Source: Serinus canaria (lineage: Eukaryota; Chordata; Aves; Passeriformes; Fringillidae). From it: a stretch of 64,000 nucleotides of DNA. Where the stretch lies: assembly GCF_022539315.1 (NCBI RefSeq), contig NC_066319.1, positions 28,854,093 to 28,918,092 on the forward strand, given 5' to 3'. Below, piece by piece: positions 39,492-49,720 of this stretch. Under the pieces are notes generated by a model. It was not told where the DNA came from and did not search any database. It saw only the letters and a program-made list of their open reading frames with translations. Position numbers and translations under genes: made by a program. Within the stretch, counting starts at the first letter, position 1. Each line of letters begins with the position of its first letter.

Positions 39492-42400
39492 GTAAGATTT
39501 GTTATCAGAAAATGTGTTCTTTCAGTCTTTCAGGAAAAAATGCTTTGTTTTGCTCAGCATCATTCTGGTCCACACCCACTCTGTCTTCTCTTATTGTTTT
39601 ACAAAATGTTTTGTCTCATTTGCTCGCATGAATTTGGTTACACTTCTAATGTGTGATTCCTACAACCTGTGATACTCTGATCTAAAATTTACTAAAAGTA
39701 TCTATAAAGAGTATTGTTGAACCTTAGCCTAGACTGACCTGGCTGAATAATGCCTCGGAAGGCCTTCTATATCTTGTATGTATTTGTGCATTGAAACAAT
39801 TCAATATACCTCTTCTGTGACTTCCAGAGGAAGAACTCTTAATACCTTGCACAATATCTTTCTGAATCCTTTAACAATGTACAGTACTTTTAGGAAGTTT
39901 TTTACCTTTTTCTGTGGAACTGAAAGAGATAAGAAACATCACTAGGTTCTGAAATTTTCTTTCCTTAGGGAAAGACAGTCAATATTGTGGGAGCAAGGCA
40001 AAACCAATTTTGTTATTTGGGGGTTGGGAAGGCAAAGGATTATGGTACACTAATGTGATTTGCATTCTGCTGCCATAGATATTTTGCTATAATTTAGGTC
40101 TACCAACAGTGTAGAAAAAGCCACAACCATTTAATTTTGAAGTAGGATAAAAAGAACTGCTGTTGATCCTAACTATTTGTTGAATGACTTAATGAAAGTC
40201 TTACCTGCATGTGGCTATAAATAATGTTGTTAGAATACTGTAAATGTTTTTGTAAGGTACAACCTGACTGCATGAATTTGTCCTGCAAAGGAGCATTTTA
40301 GTGATGTACAGCTTATGGACCAGAACAGACCCAAAATCCTGGGACCATGGCTCAATGCCCTGCTGCATTGCTTGCATTACAGCTACTGTCAGCATTTTGG
40401 TTCTGACTGTAGCTCAGCTTTCCTTCTCTTCTGTCTTTCCCTGGTACTGCAGCTCTTTTCATCTGTGCTGCCTGCCTGACAGGTTTGATCACAAATATTT
40501 TAAATATAGGCTTTGAACAAAAGTGCATTGAACAGTCTTAGCAGCTCACTGATTTTTCAATTTCCAAGCAGTCAAACTGCCACTGTTTAACAAGTTTTGC
40601 CAGAGGCTAACTGTTTTTTTGCTTTGGGAACTTGGTTCATGCAGCCTGAATTTTCCCTTTTGGATTCTAGATCTGCTGACCCTTCACCCTATGAATCCTT
40701 CTTGCATGAGTGTGCTTAGACTGTTGGATTAGCATTGGTATAAACATCCTCTGTGTTGCTTTTGTGTACTTCTGCTAGGGTTTTGGCAGGACATTTTTTT
40801 TGCCTAGTGATTAAAAGGCTAGTTTGATTAAGGCTGCAGTCACAGGTTGTATAACTCTTTCTAAGACACCTCTGCTTGAGCACTTCCTTAGAAGAGAACT
40901 CCTGTTGTGTCACTGTGTGTGCAGTGGAACTTGTGCAGCTGCTTTGAAGGAACGGAATTCCCCAGATATTTCAAGCTAGAAACAAATTAAAAGAAAGGTG
41001 TTTAATGTATTAAGTTTATTGGCCAGCCAGAACTTCTTACCCTTTTGTTGTGTGTCCTTTTGTCTCAGCTTGTAATGTGCCTTGTTTGGGGCTCAGGTTG
41101 TTTCAGTGCGCGTGTCTTCACTCACCAAAGGTAGTGCTTCAGTGCACAGCAGTTTGCAGCTGACTGTACAAAGGCGGTTTCTTCTTCATTCCAGCTGCTT
41201 CTGTGGATAGGTTGGAGACTAGTAACTGCCACTAGCAGAAGGGAAAGACAGGAAAAACAGCACCAGCAGTTATGAGGGGCCATTTATTGCATTAAAAACA
41301 GCTGGGAACACAAGTCTTTCCTTTGCATGGCTGTCTTTCTTTCCCCTATCTAAATGCTTGATGTCCTTGCTCAGAGAAATTGAGATGACAGGAGAAGGAA
41401 CCATAAATAAAAATAATAGTTAAATTTTTTATGTTTTCTTATTTTATTCCTTTTTGTTTATTTGTTTTAATCACTTTCTTTAAAAGTGTTCCTGTTTTTA
41501 TCATCCCTCAAGTGTCTTCTAAAACCCCTTCTGGAATTAAATCACAGAAGATAACTTCACTGTGGTTGGTTGCAATTGTAGAAACCATTGTAGAGACATG
41601 GTGATGTGTTAAAAACGTGGATGCAAGAAGTTGTTTGTCTGAGCTCTTAATTTTTAGAGTAGCTGGCCTAAATGTAGTACTTCAGGAAGGGAGGAACTGA
41701 TAGCAGCACCATCAAGCCATTCAATAATTCCATGAGCTTCTATCAACACATTTGCTATTTTAATGCTGATTGTAAATGAGATACAAATTCATCTCAGGCC
41801 TAGCCCCACAGAAAAGAGTAGTATTCACAAGAATGATTTTGAAGTTTGTGGTTATGGTTTTTTTGCTTTAGTTTTATTTTGTTGTAAAGCACCCTCAGGA
41901 ATACAATTCAATAATTAGTTGGTTTAGGGTTTGATTTCTGCTAGGACCAAAAATAAGACCCAACAATCTCATTAACAGAAGGCACTTGGAGCCTCGACTC
42001 CAGCCAGTGTGGGGTGGACACATGAACTCAAGTGAATTGTTCATTGCCCTTCATTTGCTGAACTTCAGTCAAATTGTATGAAAAAGTACAACTGCAAACT
42101 AAAATAATCATTTGCATCAAGCACTCACCACAAGGGCTAAAGCAATATTAAACAGAAAAATACCACTTTCCCCTCATTTAAGTGTGCAAGACATTGGGAT
42201 GTGCTGGCAGGAAAACAAATTGCATTGCAGAAGAAATAAATGTGGCAGTCCCTCTGATGTGTTGGACTTAGAGGATGGCCATGGAGAATTATGCAGTTAG
42301 GAGACAGTTCCAGGAAAGATAAAAATAGATGAAATACATAACAATTTTCAGAAAAAGAATTCTGATTTGTATTGAAAATGGAATATTGTGTGACAGAGCA

Positions 42401-45400
42401 CAACTGTTGTGGGTCACATTTGTTTAAAAATCATAAGTGTGTTTGAGATAACAAAGTCTATTTGCACACGTTGCTATGGTGACAGATTAATGTCATTGTG
42501 ACTATCTGCCTCTGCCTAATCAGATAATCTAATATAAGTGGTTTTAATTATTCTCACGCTACAGGCATAACTGCTTTTTTTGTTTTAAAATTTGGGGGTT
42601 TGCCACCCTGGAATACAAGCAATTCAAAGATGCTCTCAGTAGATATCTACTGAAGTAGAGAACCAGTTTTGTATTCCCATTTTCTGTTATTGTTCCTATT
42701 TTTATATCTGTACTCAGGTCATCAGTGAGTAAGATTCATCTCCTTAATCTTCTGACAGAGAAAGAACTTCTTGATATATTGTTGCTTTAGTGGGTTGATT
42801 TGCCAACTTATTTTCTCCAGTTTGATCACATTATTCCTCGACATGGCATCAGTCAGAGGATGAGAAAAAGGCAAAGGCATTCCATTTGCAAAGAAGGCCA
42901 TTTCAGGTGCCACAGAGAGCACTGGATCAGTTGCTACAAGTTTAAAGACTTCCCTGTTCTGCCAAGGATAGATTCTTAGTCTGATTTCTTTCTGTGACTC
43001 TGGCAGGCATTTGCACTCCCTCATAACAAAATATCTAAAATGCAGGGATATCATTCTCCAGAGACAACTGATCCCATACAAACAAGGTATTCATCCTGAA
43101 TTCCCTTGACTTGTCTGTGAACAAGACTTACTTCTCTGTGAACAAATCTCTCTTGGAAGGGAAAACCCTCACTGTGGACTCTTTGTCGCTATTTTTTCTA
43201 CATTTTATACTGCTCTGCTTTTGCTGATGTTTGCAGAGAGAGCAGAAAGATGTGGTAGTGCTACCAATGATGTAGAATATCTCTGTGCACAATTTATGTA
43301 CCTTTTTGGATTAATTTCATTACAAACCTTTCTCAGAGGGACTTCAGAGCAGACTGCCTCTCCTCCACTTATATTGGTTCATACCAGATCTAAGCATTTT
43401 CTAATTATATTGCTTAAAAAAATAAAAAAAAGGCTTTATAAAACCTAGTGATCAGTCTAACACTGCTAAGATTATTTGAGGAAGGGGCATGCCAGCCTGC
43501 CTGTCTAAGCAAGTAGAGCTCCATTTTTCTATTAAAAAACATGATGTATCCACAAATCAACAATCTCTCTTGTGGATTCATTGAGATAAAGCTCTTTCCT
43601 ATATTGTCTTTAGGAAGTGGAGCTTGGGAAATTGAGGATGAAGACTGATTCTTTCTGTTCTCTTGAATAGTTCAAAAAGGTTAAGTTTGGTTGCTGAAAT
43701 TCTCTACATAGTAGGCTTCGATTGGGTTTTGTAATCTTCATCCAAACATGATGCTTGTCCTTTGGGCTATGTGTCTGGTAAGTGCAGTGCTGGAACCAAG
43801 CTACAGAGAACTGTCTTCATTCTAGTTTCAAGTGTCATATTAAAGAACTGCGCTGGGAGAGAATTGCAAAGTATTGCAATAATAAAAAAGCAATTAAGTA
43901 CCAATAACAAATACACCTTGATGTTGAGCTCTTCCTAGAAACAGCCTGATGTAACACAATATAAACTTCCTTTCCCTTTGCTCTGAAAGGCAGCTTGATG
44001 ATTGTCTGCAGAAGAAAGTATATCTGCAGCATTTTAATTTTTGAATAGTATTTCTTTATCTATCTATCCAGATCATATGTGGAAGCTCTGTTAACTGTAA
44101 ATTAGAGAGAATGCAAAGTAAAAGTTTTCAAATTTGGGAGATTTCCAGAATAAAGTTTACTTGTTCAACTTAAATCCGGCTTTTCTGGGCAAGTAGTTGC
44201 AAGGTAATTTATTTCATTCTGCTTCAATTATTAAAGGAGTTAGGTGTTTTTGTACATTGTTGAAAATTTCAGTGAACACAGAGTAATTGGCATTCTTGGG
44301 GGCTTTTTTTATGTTGCTTGTCATGGTAGTATCAGGTTACATGTCATGTGTTAATTAGGCATCTGTAAGATGAGTGCTGATTATGTCATTTATACATGCA
44401 GTTTTGTTAGCAGTTTTGTCTGTTTGGAACAAAACTTATTTAATTTCTGTTGGGAAAATGGTTAGATTTTTTTTCCAAAGACTATCCCAAAAGTCCAATC
44501 TGGTATAGAGAACTGGCATAGAATTTTTGCCCCTGAGCTTGTTAGCATGATAAAACCAAAGCATGGCTGAGATCAGATCTTTTATAAGCAGAACATTAGG
44601 GCATTGTTTTAGATAAGATACATACTGGCTCTGCTTACAGTAAGGCATTGTTCATTCCATTAACCATTGATCCAAAGTGATAGTGGTTGTCCACAGAATG
44701 TCAAAATCACATTGCCCTCAAATCTGTGAGTAAATCTGAGAAGGGTGAGGACATCCAACTATTATGTTTGCTATGGATTACCAGTTTCTTAGGGATATTG
44801 GTGGGTCTTCTTTTGGAGCTTTTCCCCCCCTCCCTTTTCCTCTCCATGGAAAATTGACTGAAGGATAGTTGGACAGCAAAGTCAAGACTGTTTCTATTGG
44901 TGAAATCAGTACACTTCAAAAGTAGCTTTCAGTAAAACTCTTCAACTTCACCTATTAAAATTGCTGCTGTGTCTTCAAAGGATGTAGGAAGATTTCTTTT
45001 CTTTGTAACTGTTTCCTGAAGGGAGTAGTGCAGCTCTACTTTTCACCTCCATGCATTCAACTCCCTGCCTGCTGATCAGGTGGGATTGAGTACGTAGCTG
45101 GATGAAATGTTACTCTACACCACTAGCACCAGCAACTCTAGTTTCCTGGGAAACAAGTGCCTTCATTAGTGCTAAGACTGTATTGTAGGCAACAAACTAT
45201 TCTTACTGTTAGTGAGTAAGCATTCCTTATTACATAAAAATAGAGCCCTGCAATTTGGGAGAAATTATCACACAACGAATTACCAAAATTATGGATAATT
45301 TGCAGTGTGAGAGCTTTTATATCCTGGATGGGTGAAGTAAATGCAGAAAAAACACATTTGTGAAGGGGGAGAAAAAATCCCACAGCTTTGTAATACTTGT

Positions 45401-45548
45401 AAGTATGGTACTGAGGGGTAAAAATTAATAAAAACAATCTGCAATCTGCAGCTATTCTGGGTATTTGAGCTGCTGTTCCATTTCAAATGCTTATAATTGT
45501 TTATGAATTTAAAGATACATGTTTGGTTTTTTTACTTTTCTGTTACAG
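39492..45548 (+). other. DCAF5: DCAF5 last intron, 6.1 kb
   Basis: The donor is GTAAGA, and the acceptor is TTTTCTGTTACAG ending at 45548. No interspersed repeat was recognised. It contains an RFX X-box-like motif at 42470-42483 and an unexplained 119-codon antisense open frame at 42722-43081. Otherwise the sequence is AT-rich and unremarkable. Confidence 0.85.
42470..42483. promoter_or_regulatory. RFX X-box-like motif (candidate)
   Basis: GTTGCTATGGTGAC closely fits the imperfect inverted repeat bound by RFX factors (consensus of the type GTTGCCATGGCAAC). It lies in the last DCAF5 intron, in a 130-bp stretch that keeps several other transcription-factor-like words. It was recognised by motif only, and matches of this quality can occur by chance in a window of this size. 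Confidence 0.35.
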
Positions 45549-47357
45549 ATCTGGAGTCCTTACAAGCAGCCTGACTGCACAGGGGACCTGGATGGTAGAA
45601 TAGAGGATGACTCGCGTTGCCTCTACACTCATGAAGAGTACATCAGTCTTGTGTTGAACAGTGGTAGTGGTTTGTCCCATGATTATGCCAACCAATCAGT
45701 CCAGGAAGATCCACGGATGATGGCCTTTTTTGACTCTCTGGTGCGCCGGGAGATCGAGGGCTGGAGTTCTGATTCGGACAGTGACCTCAGTGAGAGCACA
45801 ATCCTGCAGCTCCATGCAGGAGTGAGTGAACGCTCCGCTTACAGCGAGTCAGAGTCCTCCACCTCTTTGCATCACTCCCCACCACACGTGGCTGAAGAGT
45901 CTGAAGAAACTGCCTATAACTTAAGGGCCTTAAGATCAACTGCATCCCCCTCAGCCAGAGAAGACGTGGCTTCCCGTCAGCAGAGGCTCTCTGCACTGAG
46001 AAAGTATCAGGACAAACGTCTCCTGGCCCTTTCCAATGAGTCTGACTCTGATGACAATACCTGTGAGGCAGAACTAGATACAGACCTGTTCCCACGGCCG
46101 CCATCTCCGAGTCCTGAGGAGAATGAATCCAGCAGCTCCAGCAGCAGCAGCAGTACAGAAGACGAAGAGGAGCTGAATGAAAGACGCACATCAATGAGGC
46201 AACGCAATGCACTGAGGCGCCGACAGAAGGTGCAAAAGGAGGAAAGGACTAGCACTAACACAGAGAGTGTAACCCCTTACATAGGTGAGGACATATATGA
46301 TTACCCCCAGATCAAAGTAGATGATCTTTCTTCCTCTCCAGCTTCTTCACCAGAAAGGAGTTCGGCCAACAAAGAAGTTCTTAAAGAAAGGACGTCCCCT
46401 TGTTCAGACAGTGAATCAGTGGAGAGAAAGATTTACAAAGCTTACAAATGGCTCCATTATTCTTACATATCATATTCAGCTAGTAAAGATGGTGAATCCT
46501 CCAGAGGAGAAGGAGAAAATGATGAAGGGAAACCAGGAACCAGTGGAAGGCACAGTGCAACATGCTCGCTAACTAAGGAAGATGCTAGGAACTTAAGTTC
46601 AGTAGTTCCTCAGGGTTCCTCAGCTCTTTCTGCTGAAACCCACAACAGAGAAAATTTAAAAGAATGTGGTGGGATAGAAAATTCTAGTAATGGTCAAGCT
46701 CATGAATGTGACAATCAGCGGCGGTTGGAGGGTCAAGAAAACACATCGGAAGACACGAGCAGTGGAGGTGTAGAGCATTCTTTTGAGACTAAAAAGCTTA
46801 ATGGTAAAGCTAACTGCAAAGGGCTAAATAGCTGTACCGAAGAACCTTGCATTCAGACCACAGGACTTGTGGAACAGAAAAATAGTCAGAACTGTCAACC
46901 AGCACCAAGCCATCACTCACTGGTCCCTCCATTCTCTGCTGTTGCCATCTGTAGCATGTCAGGTCACTGCTCCAGAAACCAGACTGATGGCAGTGAGGAG
47001 AGGAGCTTCGACCCCTCCTGCGTTAACCACAATAATGGCCACTTGCATCTTCACCCTTCGTGCTTCAACAATGGACAGAGTTTTGGAGAGCAGGAGTCTG
47101 TGACGCAAGGACTACAGGTGCACTCAAATGCTGATAATGGCAACCTTGTACAGGTGGGTGTGACCTTGCACAGAGACTGCTGCCTGTCTGAAATGGACTC
47201 CAACAGCTACAATGTGAGCACAAGAGAGGATACTGCTGACCTGCATCCTGCGGGCAGTGAGAGCACTCAATCTCTTGGAGGACTGAAAAGACACAGAGCG
47301 GAGTTGGAAGATGCAGATTCAGAGAGTTCATCCTTAGAAAAGAAGTTAAAAACGTGA
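45549..47357 (+). CDS. DCAF5: DCAF5 terminal coding exon (602 codons plus stop)
   Basis: This exon encodes the end of the WD40 propeller and the complete C-terminal tail of DCAF5. The first residues, IWSPYKQPDCTGD, finish the last blade begun in the previous exon. Next comes a conserved segment with RCLYTHEEYISLVLNSGSG and MMAFFDSLVRREIEGWSS. An acidic SDSDSDLSES patch follows (about 45766-45800), then DKRLLALSNESDSDD and a nine-serine run followed by TEDEEELNERR (about 46126-46190). A conserved YIGEDIYDYPQIKVDDLSSS lies near 46278-46340, and KIYKAYKWLHYSYISYS near 46428-46480. The tail is then long, poorly structured and Ser/Glu/Asn/Gly-rich, ending with the basic KRHR and KKLKT and a TGA at 47355-47357. 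The acidic segments and basic end suit a nuclear protein. Upstream in-frame codons from 45519 are intronic, because TTACAG at 45543-45548 is the acceptor and the family sequence starts exactly after it. Confidence 0.97.
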   Translation: MWSPYKQPDCTGDLDGRIEDDSRCLYTHEEYISLVLNSGSGLSHDYANQSVQEDPRMMAFFDSLVRREIEGWSSDSDSDLSESTILQLHAGVSERSAYSESESSTSLHHSPPHVAEESEETAYNLRALRSTASPSAREDVASRQQRLSALRKYQDKRLLALSNESDSDDNTCEAELDTDLFPRPPSPSPEENESSSSSSSSSTEDEEELNERRTSMRQRNALRRRQKVQKEERTSTNTESVTPYIGEDIYDYPQIKVDDLSSSPASSPERSSANKEVLKERTSPCSDSESVERKIYKAYKWLHYSYISYSASKDGESSRGEGENDEGKPGTSGRHSATCSLTKEDARNLSSVVPQGSSALSAETHNRENLKECGGIENSSNGQAHECDNQRRLEGQENTSEDTSSGGVEHSFETKKLNGKANCKGLNSCTEEPCIQTTGLVEQKNSQNCQPAPSHHSLVPPFSAVAICSMSGHCSRNQTDGSEERSFDPSCVNHNNGHLHLHPSCFNNGQSFGEQESVTQGLQVHSNADNGNLVQVGVTLHRDCCLSEMDSNSYNVSTREDTADLHPAGSESTQSLGGLKRHRAELEDADSESSSLEKKLKT

Positions 47358-47995
47358 TAAATGCAAATGTCTGTCGTAGTGTGCACTCTATCAGAAAGAA
47401 AAGGAAAAAGAAAGTATTAAAGGCACATAGAGCTTGGGTCTGAAACGTTGCGTTTGATTCTCCATTCCATTCTTCAGTGGGTCTGTTTTAGATTGCCAGT
47501 GGTTCATGCTGTATAAAAATCCAACTTGCTCCTTAATGAGACTGAGTCTAGTGTACCCATACAAGGTTCTGTTTAAAGTAAATCCTTATTAAGATGGTTG
47601 ACTGAATAATTCTTGTGTGAACATGTGTCATTTGTTCAGCCAGCCAACCAGGATAACTCCTTTAAAGTTTAATTGTTCTTCTGAAGAGGAAGTTTTCCAA
47701 ACTGACACTACATATTGCAGGCTGAAGAATAGTGGAATTAGATCACACTGCTGGTAGATCACACAATTAGGGTGTGTTTCTTATTGAGGAAAACAGGGAA
47801 GAAGTGTTTCTGGGCCCTTTATTCTACTTCAGAAAGTAAAGAAATGCAACCATTAGGGAGGATATTTTCAGAACTGGATGGTATCTTCAGAGATGATACT
47901 TCATAAAGCACTTCTGATACAGTTCAGTGACTTTTTTTTTATGCCAACAGAAAAGCTATAGGAAATGAGCCTCTTTCCAAAATCAACTTTAGACT

Positions 47996-48009
47996 GTTCC
48001 CATGGTGAC
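47996..48009. promoter_or_regulatory. RFX X-box-like motif (candidate)
   Basis: GTTCCCATGGTGAC resembles the RFX X-box half-site pair. It lies about 640 bp after the DCAF5 stop codon, inside the probable 3' UTR. Evidence is motif similarity only. Confidence 0.3.
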
Positions 48010-48192
48010 ATTCAATTTTGTGGGCTTTTTTAAAGAAAGGAGCTGAATAACACAGTGTCATCACTATATAGAAGTATGACTGTTGGCAAGAGGCAGGTAT
48101 TATGCTGTAGACCTCATTCTAACCAAGGGGGTTTAAAAATCAGGCATTGAAACATGCCTTTCTGTGTTCTTAACACAAAGACATTCTTCTTC

Positions 48193-48194
<2 letters not shown>

Positions 48195-48239
<45 letters not shown>

Positions 48240-48271
48240 TATTATTTTTAATTATTATTATTATTATTATG
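48195..48271 (+). repeat. (ATT)n microsatellite, interrupted
   Basis: About 24 ATT/TTA triplets are interrupted by one ACT near 48236 and a TTTTAATT near 48246-48253. It lies 0.84 kb after the DCAF5 stop and probably within its 3' UTR. It produces the poly-isoleucine and poly-asparagine frames seen on the two strands, which are not genes. Length polymorphism is expected. Confidence 0.97.
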
Positions 48272-49572
48272 GTTGGGTGTTGGAGTATATCTTGATTGTG
48301 CCCACCCTCCCCCATGTTCTTACTTTTGGGAAGCAGTAGGCCAAACAGAAAATAGCTGAAGTATGGAAAATGTAACTGATTCATGTTCACAGCAACATTT
48401 GGTAAAGTCTGAAAAATGCTTTTTTAGCAGTTTTTGCCACCCAAAACAGGTTGGGATTGCAGATCAGGGTTGGTTTTCCACCACTGTGCTGCTGATATTT
48501 GAAACTGGAGATGGATAGATGTATTCAGCAGAGTTCTGCATGTAAGGGAGAGCTTCAGAGAACCGTCCCCACATGTGGGGAGCCTGGGTCTTCAAGTCTG
48601 GCTATCAAGAGCTCAGCTCCTGCTGCCATGAACTTGTGTACTCTGTGGTGGACAGAGTTGTTTCTTGCCAGGGCACTGTTAAGTGGAGTATCTGGTGAGT
48701 CATCTCAGTTCTGGCATGCTGGAATTGCTGGAATTGCTCTTGCTTCCCTAGCAACAAGGTAAGAGGAGCCACTGTGTGAAGGGAAAACAAACCATCTGTA
48801 AAGGACACAAAAACTACATCTATGTGCAACAGAAGAAGAGGTTTCTTTGGACCCCAGTCATTTTCAAAGGCTTTCAAGCTCAGTACTGAGGCAAAGGGTT
48901 AGTTTATTTTAAGGAATTGGAAATTTTTGCTTTCAGTACAACTCTAGCAGTAAATTGCTGTAGAGCAGTGGCTTCAAAATAATTATTTAATATCCACAAC
49001 TCTCTCAAGTACCTTAGGAAAGTAGGAAAAAGCCCTGTCAAAACATGATGGAAGTGAAGGAGCACTTCAGAAGGGATGCTGTGGGGGATAGGTGTGGGAG
49101 GGAGAGTGAAGAACATGACCTGAAACATTGTCTTACAACTACTGTAAGTAGTCTGTCATAGGTTGTCTGCCCACACTGGGTCTGCTTTTCCAGGTGAGAA
49201 AGGCAAAGGGATGTTTGCAAACACAGGCAAAAGTGGCAATAAGAGCAAGCTCTGATACATTGTTACCTTATTGAAAAAAATGTTCTGTACTTGCTGTATT
49301 TTACATCCCTGCAATCAAGATCACTATAGGAGTGTTTTCATTAGTTTTATAAACATCTTACTGCAAATTCTGGGGTTTAGCCAAGATCTTGGGGTTGTCG
49401 AGTCAAAACTTTATTATGTTTTAAAAGTTCTTTACATTGGAAAATTTTCTCATCCCTCACTTCTAGTGAATGAGCATCTTTACTCTTCTTTGACGTGGTC
49501 ATCTTCTCTTGGTGTTTTCCCAAATGCCTGGTGGTCTTATTTTCTGTTTCTTTTGTTTGCTTTAAAAAGCAG

Positions 49573-49578
49573 AATAAA
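49573..49578 (+). terminator. DCAF5: Candidate polyadenylation signal AATAAA
   Basis: This is the first canonical AATAAA downstream of the DCAF5 stop codon. It is followed at about 20-30 bases by a T/G-containing stretch (CTTGGTGTTCC) that could serve as the downstream element, just before a CR1 fragment begins. Later AATAAA words at 50792 and 51411 are alternatives, so its use is uncertain. Confidence 0.35.
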
Positions 49579-49600
49579 AGCTCCCAGACTTGGTGTTCCA

Positions 49601-49695
49601 GAAGCACAGAATGGGAAAGGTTGGAAGAGACCACTGGAGGTCACCTAAACCAACCTCCCTGCTCCTGTACAGGCTCTGGGCTTAAAGGATTGCTG
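49601..49695 (-). mobile_element. CR1 LINE 3'-end fragment, minus strand
   Basis: The order AGCACAGAATGGGAAAGG, TTGGAAGAGACCACTGGAGG and TCACCTAAACCAACCTCCCT corresponds to the reverse complement of a CR1 3' terminus (CACAGAATGG...TTGGAAGGGACC...CCAACC). Only about 80-95 bp are recognisable, and the distal limit is unclear. It begins 22 bp after the first canonical AATAAA downstream of DCAF5. A 10-bp hairpin at 49697-49720 directly follows. Confidence 0.75.
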
Positions 49696-49696
49696 T

Positions 49697-49720
49697 GGTT
49701 GTCTTTCCCCAAAGACAACC
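49697..49720. repeat. 10-bp perfect hairpin with CCCC loop
   Basis: GGTTGTCTTT at 49697-49706, four C bases, then the exact reverse complement AAAGACAACC at 49711-49720. It is adjacent to the CR1 fragment and may be part of it. If DCAF5 transcripts extend this far, it would form a compact stem-loop in the 3' UTR. Confidence 0.85.

Larger units (their letters stand above)
47358..49600 (+). other. DCAF5: DCAF5 3' UTR (minimum plausible extent)
   Basis: Sequence directly after the TGA should be transcribed as 3' UTR. No coding frame continues and no splice structure is evident. The first canonical AATAAA is at 49573-49578, and an early variant ATTAAA is at 47416-47421. DCAF5 mRNAs in vertebrates have multi-kilobase 3' UTRs, so the end may be further on, at AATAAA 50792-50797 or 51411-51416. 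The segment contains an ATT microsatellite and an X-box-like word at 47996-48009. Confidence 0.45.

Noticed and set aside
45519..45548. Possible upstream extension (MFGFFTFLLQ) of the terminal coding frame
   Set aside because: These codons are the polypyrimidine tract and acceptor of the intron. The family sequence begins exactly at IWSPYK after TTACAG.
45787..46261. Antisense open frames of 141 and 84 codons over the terminal exon
   Set aside because: They lie opposite the confidently identified DCAF5 coding exon. Their serine/leucine-rich composition mirrors the acidic serine codons of the sense strand.
48133..48390. Frames with poly-asparagine or poly-isoleucine
   Set aside because: They are translations of the ATT microsatellite, as are the similar frames at 51829-52191.
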